From Pseudobythopirellula maris (GTDB lineage: Bacteria; Planctomycetota; Planctomycetia; Pirellulales; Lacipirellulaceae): 64,000 bases of DNA. The stretch covers positions 1,302,001 to 1,366,000 of the forward strand of contig NZ_SJPQ01000001.1 in the NCBI RefSeq assembly GCF_007859945.1, given 5' to 3'. Shown here one piece after another: positions 44,636 to 52,593 of this stretch (the stretch's first letter is position 1; each line of letters begins with the position of its first letter). Below the pieces are notes generated by a model, which worked only from the letters and a program-made list of their open reading frames with translations, did no database searches and was not told where the DNA came from. Both the position numbers and the translations under genes were made by a program.

Positions 44636-45363
44636 GGCATCGGCTCCAGCCAGACCCGGAAACCGCGGGTTTCAACCTGCTCGGGACCGGCGTCGGGAAC
44701 CCGCTCCGAGTAGTCAGTGACGTCGACCTCGTAGTCGTACAACGTAATCGACTCCTCGGGCGGGAAAGTGGAGACGTTGGAGACGCTCCGGATGTTAGCC
44801 GTCTCCTTTCTCTGGCCCCACCCATCGACGTGCGACTCAAGCCAGTCGGCGCCGCCACCGTCGATCACGAGCGTGCTGTTGTCGATTGTCCAGCCTCGCA
44901 GCCAGGGCTCAGTCTCACCCGGCGCCGGGTGCTTGCGGAAGTAGTAGACGCTCACCGTGTGGGTCCCCGGCGCGAGGACCTTCGAGAACGTGCCCGCGGC
45001 TCTCCCCTTGGTCTCTCGGGCGCCGCTGAGGTAGGAGAGCCGAAGGCCCGGACCCTCGGGCACGTAGACGCGCCACCCCCACTCCCAAGGCTGCACCAAC
45101 GAAGCAAGCGGTTTCTCACGGGGAAGCGGGGCGACGTACACTAGCTTCGGGTCCTCGACGACGAAAGCCCCGTACTCCAACTGCATGGCCCTCATCTGTT
45201 CGCGCACTGCGATGGTCTCGAGCCGCATCCGGTCGTTTTCGCGCATCGCGCACCACACCGCCAACAGCGCCGCGACCACCGTCATGAGCAGCAGCAGGTT
45301 CAGCAACGATACCCGTGGGCGGCGTTTGCGTGTGGGCGTTGTGTCGGTTTCAGTCATCGCCAA
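44632..45363 (-). CDS. membrane-anchored hypothetical protein, paralogue B
   Basis: 243 aa. N-terminal anchor VSLLNLLLLMTVVAALLAVW (about residues 18-37), a helical linker (RMRLETIAVREQMRAMQLEY) and an extracytoplasmic domain with Trp-rich strands (VQPWEWGWRVYVPEG) and a C-terminal ETRGFRVWLEPMP that parallels the MIWLEMKP end of its partner. No known domain. It is transcribed first of the pair, 118 bp after the FAD oxidoreductase at 45481-46875. Confidence 0.72.
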   Translation of the reverse strand: MAMTETDTTPTRKRRPRVSLLNLLLLMTVVAALLAVWCAMRENDRMRLETIAVREQMRAMQLEYGAFVVEDPKLVYVAPLPREKPLASLVQPWEWGWRVYVPEGPGLRLSYLSGARETKGRAAGTFSKVLAPGTHTVSVYYFRKHPAPGETEPWLRGWTIDNSTLVIDGGGADWLESHVDGWGQRKETANIRSVSNVSTFPPEESITLYDYEVDVTDYSERVPDAGPEQVETRGFRVWLEPMP

Positions 45364-45480
45364 AGACCCCAGAAAAGCCGACGTCCTACGCGCCGTCGGG
45401 AACAGGACATCTTAACCGAAAACGCTCCGCCGACCGTAGGTCGGCGGCTATTCCTTCCCTGACCTCCGACCTCTCGCCTC

Positions 45481-46875
45481 TCACCCCTCACGCAAACAGT
45501 GCATGTTCGCCATGCCGATGCCGCTCGTGATCGAGCCCACAATGCCGACAAACCCTTGGTCCGTGCCGCAAACGAACAGGTTCTCCAGATGCGTGGCGCC
45601 GTCCAACTGCTTCTCGGGGGCGCCGTAGACCGCGCCGTTGTCGTGGCCGGTGAAGCGGACGATGGTGGTCGGCGTGAACATGTCCGTGTCGATCACCCGG
45701 CCGCGGTAGTCGGGCGTGAACCGCACGGCCGAGTCGACGATGCGGTCGTACCACCTCAGCTTCTCGAGCTGGTAGTCGCGCTCGTTGAGTTGGGCCCAGT
45801 AGTCGTAGTTGGCCAGGACCGTCACGCGCATCACTCCCTCGCCGAGCCCCTCGTCGTAAGCGAAGTTGTTGGGGCTGCAGATCACGCCGCTCCGCAGGTC
45901 GCAGGGGACCGTGGGGACGGTCCACTCGAACTCGTCTTGGTCGTTGAAGAACGTGATCGTGCGGTCGTAGTCGAGCCGCTTGGGGTCGACGTCCAAGGTG
46001 GAGATCGACTCGCAGAAGCTCAGCCGACCGGCCGAGCGGGTGGGCGAGCCGGCCACCTCGACCGGCTGGCCGTCGTCGCAGAGGCGCATCGTCTCGACCC
46101 AGCCGGCGGACGAGAGGACGCGTTTGCCCTCGAGCACCTCGCCGCTCTCGAGTTCGACGCCCGTCACGCGGCCGCCGTCGGTGAGGATGCGGCTCACGCC
46201 CGCGCGGAGCTTGAGCTCGCCCCCCATGCCGCGGAACTTACGGACCAGGTTCTTGAGGATCAGCCTAACCCCCGCATGGGGGCGCCCCAGCCCTTCGAGG
46301 AAGATGCTGCGGAACATGATGCAGAATTGGCCCCAGTCCATGTCGTGCTCGCGCGCCGAGCCGTAGAACATCAGCGGGCAGAACAGCATCTCGACGAGCT
46401 TCGGCTCGGTGAGGTAGCCGGCGACCACCTCGCGGGCCGACAGACGCTGGTGCTCTTCGGTCAGGTCGTCGTAATCGACGATGTCGCCCACCAGACGGCG
46501 GTAGCCGTCTGCCTGGGCGGGGAACTCACGGGCGACTTCTTCGAGCAAGAGCGCGGGGTCGTTGTCGAACGCCAGCCGGGCGCCGGGGAACACGACCTGC
46601 GAGCCGATCTGCGGCGAGATCTGGAAGTCGTCCCAGCTGAACCGCAGCTGCCGCAGCAGCCGCGCTAGCGGCCCTTTGCGGGTCCCCTTGGGCGTGATGT
46701 TCGTCAGCGCGTGCAGCCCGACGTCGTAGTCGCGCCGCCGCAGGCGGTAGAACGAGTTGAGCCCGCCGATCGTGGTGTGCTTCTCGAGCACGCAGACACG
46801 CTGGTCGTACATCGCCAGCCGGATGCCGGCCGCGAGCCCGCTCATGCCGGCGCCGATGATGATCGTGTCGTACAT
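45481..46875 (-). CDS. phytoene desaturase-like FAD oxidoreductase (first in cluster)
   Basis: 464 aa starting MYDTIIIGAGMSGLAAGIRL, the FAD/NAD-binding motif at the very N-terminus, followed by VCVLEKHTTIGGLNSFYRLR. The middle has REVVAGYLTEPKLVEMLFCP and the C-terminus ENLFVCGTDQGFVGIVGSIT. It belongs to the broad phytoene dehydrogenase/COG1233 group, but is only distantly similar to 42216-43688. Being directly downstream of an acyl carrier protein suggests a desaturase or isomerase acting on ACP-bound chains (inference). Confidence 0.88.
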   Translation of the reverse strand: MYDTIIIGAGMSGLAAGIRLAMYDQRVCVLEKHTTIGGLNSFYRLRRRDYDVGLHALTNITPKGTRKGPLARLLRQLRFSWDDFQISPQIGSQVVFPGARLAFDNDPALLLEEVAREFPAQADGYRRLVGDIVDYDDLTEEHQRLSAREVVAGYLTEPKLVEMLFCPLMFYGSAREHDMDWGQFCIMFRSIFLEGLGRPHAGVRLILKNLVRKFRGMGGELKLRAGVSRILTDGGRVTGVELESGEVLEGKRVLSSAGWVETMRLCDDGQPVEVAGSPTRSAGRLSFCESISTLDVDPKRLDYDRTITFFNDQDEFEWTVPTVPCDLRSGVICSPNNFAYDEGLGEGVMRVTVLANYDYWAQLNERDYQLEKLRWYDRIVDSAVRFTPDYRGRVIDTDMFTPTTIVRFTGHDNGAVYGAPEKQLDGATHLENLFVCGTDQGFVGIVGSITSGIGMANMHCLREG

Positions 46876-46880
46876 GGTGG

Positions 46881-46982
46881 GGAGGGGCTAGGGGCTAGGA
46901 TCTAGGGGTTAGAGCAAAGGGACGTCGCGGAGCGACGGCGAGACTGTTTTCTAGTCCCTAGCCCCTAACTCCTAGCCCCTCC
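46881..46982. repeat. CTAG-rich inverted repeat between FAD oxidoreductase and ACP genes
   Basis: Left arm GGAGGGGCTAGGGGCTAGGA, right arm the complement with slight changes (CTAACTCCTAGCCCCTCC), arms about 32 bp. Same CTAGGGG word as at 58608-58637. Confidence 0.8.
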
Positions 46983-46986
46983 CTCA

Positions 46987-47247
46987 TCAAACCCGCTCGA
47001 TGTCCTTCATCCGCGGCTCGAGGTACGCGCAAGTGCTCTGCATCGAGGCTAGCTCGGTGTAGTCCTCCTCGGGAACCTGCACCTTGTGACGCTTGCGCAG
47101 CTCCATGACGATGTCCAGGAAGTCCATCGAATCGAGTTCCATCTGCTCGCGGAACGACACGTCGTCCTTCAGGTCCGACAGGTCTTCGTCCGGGGCGATG
47201 TCGTTGAGGATGTCGATGATCTCTTCACGGATCTCGTCGCGGGTCAT
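46987..47247 (-). CDS. acyl carrier protein (dedicated)
   Basis: 86 aa from the ATG at 47247, with AAGGA 8 bp upstream; a longer in-frame start at 47280 falls in a repeat and is rejected. Ser40 in MELDSMDFLDIVMELRK is the phosphopantetheine site; housekeeping ACPs read DSLD, so DSMD and the C-terminal KVQVPEEDYTELASMQSTCA mark a specialised carrier. It is flanked by fabF and a FAD oxidoreductase gene on the same strand and is probably charged by AcpS (5261-5647). Confidence 0.9.
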   Translation of the reverse strand: MTRDEIREEIIDILNDIAPDEDLSDLKDDVSFREQMELDSMDFLDIVMELRKRHKVQVPEEDYTELASMQSTCAYLEPRMKDIERV

Positions 47248-47264
47248 AGCGGGTTCCTTTGAAT

Positions 47265-47437
47265 GGCCACGAAGAGGCACAAGAAAGCACGAAAACTGGT
47301 CTGACCACGGATCGCACGGATGGTCACGGATGAAAGCTTGTACGCAGGCGGCTCAGCCGCCGTTCAATATCCGTGCCTATCCGTGCAATCCGTGGTCCAA
47401 CTTCTCTGCGTGCGTTTTCGTGCCTCTTCGTGGCTAA
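47265..47437. repeat. inverted-repeat element with about 70-bp arms
   Basis: Left arm starts GGCCACGAAGAGGCACAAGA and ends CACGGATGGTCACGGAT. The right arm is its complement with scattered changes, ending TCTTCGTGGCTA. The centre has a small GCGGCTCAGCCGC hairpin. The CACGGAT words link it to the repeats around 41138-42220. It spans the gap between fabF and the ACP gene. Confidence 0.8.
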
Positions 47438-47445
47438 ATAAACAA

Positions 47446-48702
47446 TCAAACTTTGGTGATGACGACCGCCGAGTTGATGCCCAGCATGCCGAACGAGTTG
47501 TTGAGGATCGACGACACGCCGCCCGTCTCACGCGGCTCGCCGAGCGTGAGGCCCGGCAGGTCGCACTGCGGGTCGAGGTCGTCGACGTTGATCGTGGGGT
47601 GGACCACACCGTCGTCGAACGACGGCAGGTTGCCGGCCAGCTCCAGGGCGCCGGCGGCGCCCATCGCGTGGCCGATGAAGCTTTTGGTGTTGTTGATCAG
47701 CGTCTGCTCGCAGTCGCCGAACACGCGACGCAAGGCGTCGCACTCCTGGATGTCGCCGCTGGCAGTCGCCGTGGCGTGCGTGCTGACGATGCCCACCTGG
47801 TCTGCGTTCATGCCCGCTTTGCCGAGCGCCATCCGCATGCAGCGCGACTGCTCGGTCGGGTTGGGCAGCACGAAGTCGCTCGCGTCGCTGTTCATCGCGT
47901 AGCCCGAGAGCTCGCCGTAGATCTTGGCGCCGCGCGCCTTGGCGTCCTCGTACCGCTCGAGCGTGTAGAGGCAGCCCCCCTCGGAGACAACGATGCCGTT
48001 GCGGCTCGTGTCGAACGGGCGCGACGCTTTGGTCGGGTCGGCGTGCGTGGCCAAGGCGCCCTGGCTGGCGAAGCCGGCGAAGATGCCGAACGTGTGGATG
48101 CTTTCCGACACGCCGCCGCAGAGCGCCAGGTCGCACTCGCCCAGGCGCAGCATCTGGGCGCCCTGGATCATGCCGGCGTTGCCCGCCGCACACGCCGCGC
48201 CGATCGTGTAGTGCGGGCCGGTGATGCCGAGGTTCAGCGTGATCTCGCCGGCCGGGTTGTTGGCCACGGTGCGTGGGTTGTGGTGGTGCGACCAGACCTT
48301 CGTGTCGTAGTCGTAGCCCTTGATCTCGTTGATCTCGTTCTCGGTCTCGACGTTGCCGTGCTCGGTGACGCCGACGTACACGCCGACGCGCTCGCGGTCG
48401 GTGTTCTCCCAGTCGAGGCCCGAGTCCTCGAGAGCCTCGTTCGCGCAGTAGATGCCAACACTGCCCGCCCGGGTGCCGCGGCGGACTTCTTTGCGCTTTT
48501 GGTACTTCAGCTCGTCGAAGTCGCAAACGCCGGCCAGCGTCTTGCCGACGTAGCGGATCTCGTACTCGCTCACGCCGCTGCGGCCCGCGAGCAGCGCGTC
48601 GCGGTACTCGGCGAGCGTGTTGCCGTTGGGGCTGGTGAGCCCGATGCCGGTGATCACGACGCGGCAGGTCGGGTCGATGCTCGGTTGGCCGGTGGGGGTC
48701 AC
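47446..48702 (-). CDS. fabF: beta-ketoacyl-ACP synthase II-like (FabF)
   Basis: 418 aa, GTG start at 48702. KAS I/II fold with the intact catalytic triad Cys171 (IGAACAAGNAG), His309 (STHATATASGD) and His345 (SFIGHAMGAAGALE). Condenses acyl-ACP with malonyl-ACP. It begins VVITGIGLTSPNGNTLAEYR. Compared with housekeeping FabF it has an unusual segment VTEHGNVETENEINEIKGYD. It heads the co-oriented group FabF-ACP-oxidoreductase, so it is likely specialised for that pathway. Confidence 0.93.
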   Translation of the reverse strand: MTPTGQPSIDPTCRVVITGIGLTSPNGNTLAEYRDALLAGRSGVSEYEIRYVGKTLAGVCDFDELKYQKRKEVRRGTRAGSVGIYCANEALEDSGLDWENTDRERVGVYVGVTEHGNVETENEINEIKGYDYDTKVWSHHHNPRTVANNPAGEITLNLGITGPHYTIGAACAAGNAGMIQGAQMLRLGECDLALCGGVSESIHTFGIFAGFASQGALATHADPTKASRPFDTSRNGIVVSEGGCLYTLERYEDAKARGAKIYGELSGYAMNSDASDFVLPNPTEQSRCMRMALGKAGMNADQVGIVSTHATATASGDIQECDALRRVFGDCEQTLINNTKSFIGHAMGAAGALELAGNLPSFDDGVVHPTINVDDLDPQCDLPGLTLGEPRETGGVSSILNNSFGMLGINSAVVITKV

Positions 48703-48871
48703 GGCGGTGGAGGGGGGCGATGGGGGAGACCGGTGAGCCGCTCGCCTTGCGTCCTAAAGTCGGGCGTCCGGGCGAGTTGGGGAAACCTATGAGGCTACCG
48801 CTTGCCCGCTCGATTGGCAAGCCGTTCGAGCCGCTGCGCGGCGTTCCGCAATGCTTTGTAGCGGTCGGCGT

Positions 48872-50215
48872 TCAATCCGCTAGTCCCAAGCTCCTCTGGT
48901 AGACACGCCGCTGCCGCTCGCGGCCGACTCGGTCGGTGATCGCCTCCCAGGCGGCCGTGGCGGCGTCCAGGGCGGCGGTCGGCTCGGCCTCGCCCGCGAG
49001 CGAGCGGCGGACCTCGGCGCCGAGCGCCGCCAAGTAGCTGTCGATCTCGACCAGCCGCGGCGTGATGAGCCGCCGGCCGGAGCGGAGCGTCTCGACGCTG
49101 GCGGCGGCGAACTGCCCCCCCCGGTCGCGGTCGCCGTGGCCGAGCCAATCGTCGGCCCCCCGGGCGAGCGAGCCGCGCGGGTTGGCCGTCGAGTCGCTCG
49201 ACGTGGCGAGCATCCGCGTGTTCTCCGGCCCCGCCAGCCAAGCGGCAAGCCGGAAAGCCTCGGCCGCGTTGCGGCTGCTCGATGTGACGGCGATCAGCCG
49301 ACCGCTCGAAGCGATCAAAGAGGCCCGCTGTGGCCCACCCTCAAACGGGTCCCACACCTCGGGGATCGGATTGAACGCCTGCGTGGCGCCCGGCAGCGGG
49401 GCGACTTGCCAGCCGCCCGAGACGTGCGCGGCAACGGGGTTCCTAGCGCCCGCCTCGCGCTCGGGCCACACGACCCGCACGCGCGGCCGGCCCTCGGCGC
49501 CAGCCGCTTCGACCATCTGCCCCAAGGCCCGCACAAACGGCGGCGCCGTGAGGCGGGGCGTCATGTCTTTCGAGTCGAACAGCGTCGCCTCGAAGCTGCG
49601 GTGCACTGCCGACGGGGCGGCCCAAGCCAAGTAGGCGAGCGCCAGCTCGTGGTCCGACTCGGGCGGCGTCCAGGAGTATCGCTGGGCGACCTCTTCCCAA
49701 GAGGCGGGCGGCGGGGCGTCGTTGTCGCCGCCATAGAGCAGCAGCGGCGGCGGGCACCCCAAGGGGAGCGCCCAAGGCTTTGTGCCGTAAGCGATCTCGT
49801 CCTCACGCACCCGGGGTAAGAAGTCGTTGAACCGAAGCGTCTCGTCACCCACAACGCTCGACCGCAACGGCCGCAACAGGCCCGCCTCGCTGAGTTGACC
49901 TAAATGGCGTGAAGCAAAAACACAGAGATCGGCCTCGGGCGGCTCTTCCGAGAGTAGCGATCCGGCTTCGACCTCGACCACTTCCAACTCGCCGCCCCCT
50001 TGGGCGTTCCACTCGCCTCGTAGCCGCCGGATGGCCGCGGCGAGCGAGGCGTCGTTTTCGACCGCCACCCGTAGTGTTACACTCGCGGCGCCGCGGGGAG
50101 TCGATTCCTTGGGCTCGGGCGGCGAGTTGGGCGCCGGGCAGCCGGCGAACGCGACCGCTGCGAGGGCGATGGCTGCCTGGGCGATTCGTGCGTGTCGGGC
50201 TCCGCGGCGCGTCAT
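48872..50215 (-). CDS. extracellular solute-binding lipoprotein-like
   Basis: 447 aa from the ATG at 50215 (MTRRGARHARIAQAA), preceded by GAAGAG; the longer frame to 50263 is less likely. Signal peptide with lipobox AFAGC at about residue 26. The mature part has the two-lobe layout of family-1 sugar-binding proteins (EADLCVFASRHLGQLSEAG, a hinge, and ASLIASSGRLIAVTSSSRN with AAEAFRLAAWLAGPENTRML near the C-terminus). No ABC permease genes adjoin it. It is divergent from xylulokinase with 79 bp between, so a sugar context is possible. Confidence 0.75.
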   Translation of the reverse strand: MTRRGARHARIAQAAIALAAVAFAGCPAPNSPPEPKESTPRGAASVTLRVAVENDASLAAAIRRLRGEWNAQGGGELEVVEVEAGSLLSEEPPEADLCVFASRHLGQLSEAGLLRPLRSSVVGDETLRFNDFLPRVREDEIAYGTKPWALPLGCPPPLLLYGGDNDAPPPASWEEVAQRYSWTPPESDHELALAYLAWAAPSAVHRSFEATLFDSKDMTPRLTAPPFVRALGQMVEAAGAEGRPRVRVVWPEREAGARNPVAAHVSGGWQVAPLPGATQAFNPIPEVWDPFEGGPQRASLIASSGRLIAVTSSSRNAAEAFRLAAWLAGPENTRMLATSSDSTANPRGSLARGADDWLGHGDRDRGGQFAAASVETLRSGRRLITPRLVEIDSYLAALGAEVRRSLAGEAEPTAALDAATAAWEAITDRVGRERQRRVYQRSLGLAD

Positions 50216-50294
50216 CTCTTCGTCCCACAATTGATCGATCGGCTCCGAGACCCGGCGCCGCACTCAGCAAACTACTCTTCGAAGGCGATTCAGC

Positions 50295-51830
50295 ATGAGC
50301 GTCATCCTCGGCGTCGACATCGGAACGAGCGGCACGAAGACCATCGCGGTCCGTTTCCCCACGGGGGAAGTGATCGCCGAGGCGTCGGCCTCCTACCCTT
50401 GCCACCATCCCAAACCGCTCTGGAGCGAACAAGACCCGGCCGACTGGTGGCGGGCGACGCTCAAGACGATCCGCCAGGCGGTCAAAAAGGCGGGGTGCAA
50501 GCCGGCCGACGTGAAAGCGATCGGCCTGTCGGGTCAGATGCACGGCTCGGTCTTCCTGGACAAGAAAGACGAAGTCGTCCGCCCCGCCCTGCTGTGGAAC
50601 GACCAGCGCACCGCGGCCGAGTGCGAGGAGATCGAACAGCGGGCCGGCGGCCGCAAGCGGCTCATCAAGATGGTCGCCAACCCGGCGCTCACCGGCTTCC
50701 AGGCGCCCAAAATCCTTTGGCTCAGGAACAATGAGCCGAAGAATTTCGACAAGACCGCCAGTGTGCTGCTGCCGAAGGACTACATCCGCCTCAAGCTCAC
50801 CGGCGAGAGGGCGAGCGAGGTGAGCGACGCCAGCGGCACGCTTCTGTTGGACGTGGCCAAACGGCGCTGGTCGAAGCCACTGCTCTCGAAGCTCGAGCTC
50901 GACCCCGGTCTGCTGCCGCCCGTCGTCGAGTCGCACGAGGTCACCGGCCATCTCACCGCCGAGGTGGCCAAGAAGGTCGGCCTGACAACCGACTGCGTGG
51001 TGGTCGGCGGCGCCGGCGACTGCGCCGCCGGGGCGGTGGGCAACGGCGTCGTGAAGCGCGGCGTCGTGGCGACGTCGCTCGGCACGTCGGGCGTGGTGTT
51101 CTGCCACAGCGACGCGCCCGAGGTCGACCCCGAGGGCCGGCTGCACACGTTCTGCCACGCCGTGGACGGCAAGTGGCACATGATGGGCGTCACGCTGTCG
51201 GCAGCCGGCTCGTTCCAGTGGTTCGCCGACACGCTGTGCGAGACGGAGAAGAAGGCTGCGAAGAAATCGGGCAAGAGCGTGTTCGAGACACTCGTGGCCG
51301 AGGCGGCGACCACGGCGGCCGGCGCCCAGGGGCTGTTCTTCCTGCCCTACCTCACCGGTGAGCGCACCCCACACGCCGACCCGCTGGCCCGCGGCGCATT
51401 CGTCGGACTCACGCTCAGCCACGGCCGGGGCGAGATGGTCCGCTCCGTGCTGGAGGGCGTCACCTACTCGCTGCGTGATTGCCTGGACATCATGCAGGAG
51501 CTGGGCGTCGGCGTCCGCGAGGTCCGCGCCACCGGCGGCGGCGCCAAGAGCCCCTTCTGGCGCCAACTGCAAGCCGACGTGTTCGGCAAGAAGGTCTGCA
51601 ACATGGCCGCCGACGAGGGCCCGGCCTACGGTGTCGCCCTGCTTGGCGCGGTGGGCGCGGGCGAGTTCAAGAACGTCACCGAGGCGTGCGACGCCACGGT
51701 GAGCACCGTCGCCGAGACCAAACCGACAGCCAAGACCAAGAAGTTCTACGACCGGGCGATGCCGGTCTACCAAGGGCTCTATCGGTCGCTCAAAGAAGAC
51801 TACCGGGCGATCGCCGCGCTGGCGGAGTGA
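50295..51830 (+). CDS. xylB: xylulokinase
   Basis: Phosphorylates D-xylulose to xylulose 5-phosphate for the pentose phosphate pathway. 511 aa, FGGY family. N-terminal VILGVDIGTSGTKTIAVRF, then GLSGQMHGSVFLD and ALLWNDQRTAAEC as in XylB. The second domain has VVGGAGDCAAGAVGNGVV with the catalytic Asp, LGTSGVVF, and the C-terminal ATGGGAKSPFWRQLQADVFG. These residues favour xylulokinase over glycerol kinase. No xylose isomerase is in the window. Its upstream region is shared with the divergent lipoprotein gene. Confidence 0.93.
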   Translation: MSVILGVDIGTSGTKTIAVRFPTGEVIAEASASYPCHHPKPLWSEQDPADWWRATLKTIRQAVKKAGCKPADVKAIGLSGQMHGSVFLDKKDEVVRPALLWNDQRTAAECEEIEQRAGGRKRLIKMVANPALTGFQAPKILWLRNNEPKNFDKTASVLLPKDYIRLKLTGERASEVSDASGTLLLDVAKRRWSKPLLSKLELDPGLLPPVVESHEVTGHLTAEVAKKVGLTTDCVVVGGAGDCAAGAVGNGVVKRGVVATSLGTSGVVFCHSDAPEVDPEGRLHTFCHAVDGKWHMMGVTLSAAGSFQWFADTLCETEKKAAKKSGKSVFETLVAEAATTAAGAQGLFFLPYLTGERTPHADPLARGAFVGLTLSHGRGEMVRSVLEGVTYSLRDCLDIMQELGVGVREVRATGGGAKSPFWRQLQADVFGKKVCNMAADEGPAYGVALLGAVGAGEFKNVTEACDATVSTVAETKPTAKTKKFYDRAMPVYQGLYRSLKEDYRAIAALAE

Positions 51831-51855
51831 CCCGTGTCAGACAATGGGAATGCGA

Positions 51856-52001
51856 CTGTAGGGGCCGCCCACTGTGGCGGCCCAGACCCGGCGAGCGGGC
51901 GCGTAGCTGCAGTTCGTGCTGCCGAGACGATCACGAGGCGCAGATCCCAAAGGCACAGTCGGCGCCCGGGGCCCGAACGCCACGGAGGGCGTTCCCTACA
52001 G
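51856..52001. repeat. hairpin repeat, CTGTAGGG family, copy B
   Basis: About 146 bp. Left end CTGTAGGGGCCGCCCACTG, right end GGAGGGCGTTCCCTACAG; the inner edges are CCCGG-rich as in copy A (3325-3442). It sits between converging xylB and a small minus-strand gene. Confidence 0.75.
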
Positions 52002-52027
52002 GCCTCGATGGTTTGGCGCTAACTTGT

Positions 52028-52357
52028 TTAGATACCGGCGTGCGACCCGCTCGCGCCGAAGTCGTTTGGCAGGAACAGCCCGGTGAGCGGTTCGGCGGTT
52101 CCCTCACGCGACCCGGTGGGCGGCATCGTTGACGGCTTGCTGAAGTGACGCGACAGGTCGGTGTGTAGCGCCGCCAAGCCGATCCAGACCTTGCGGGCCT
52201 CGGGGCTTTCGGCCAGCAGCGTGTCGAGCTCCGCCGCCTCGGCGTCGGACAGGCCGCCATCGAGGCAGAGGTTCATCAGCAGCTCGGCCCGGTCGGCCGG
52301 GCTCGTCGATGCCTCGCCGAACGATTCGTTAGGCAAAGGTTTCTTGGGCGTGCTCAT
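52028..52357 (-). CDS. short FecR/anti-sigma N-terminal-like protein
   Basis: 109 aa, ATG at 52357 with GGAG 6 bp upstream. Residues 20-75 (ADRAELLMNLCLDGGLSDAE, AELDTLLAESPEARKVW, LAALHTDLSRHF) match the N-terminal cytoplasmic helix bundle of planctomycete FecR-type anti-sigma factors. Those proteins continue with a membrane helix, a FecR domain and often a LamG domain; all of these are absent. It is either a truncated remnant or a small stand-alone sigma-factor binder. No ECF sigma factor gene is adjacent. Confidence 0.6.
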   Translation of the reverse strand: MSTPKKPLPNESFGEASTSPADRAELLMNLCLDGGLSDAEAAELDTLLAESPEARKVWIGLAALHTDLSRHFSKPSTMPPTGSREGTAEPLTGLFLPNDFGASGSHAGI

Positions 52358-52593
52358 CCGCGGCTCCGTTGGGGCTTGCTAGCAGGTGGGAACGGTCGGG
52401 GCGGCTAAGGGCTGCATTAGGCAAATCCGCCCTCCGGCGCCAGTTCGTTATCGGCGCCGGCCGTGGCGTGTCGCCAGAGGGTTCTTTAGGCTGGCGTCTT
52501 CGCGCCGGTGAAACGCCGGGACCACTGGCTGAACCGAGGGACTCGGTCCCTTCTGAACTCTAGCTCACGACAAGCCGTAAATTGCCGCCGACT

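Noticed and set aside
39704-48702. True ladderane or carotenoid pathway
   Set aside because: Kept only as an analogy: no radical-SAM enzymes, phytoene synthase or other carotenoid genes are in the window, so neither product can be claimed.
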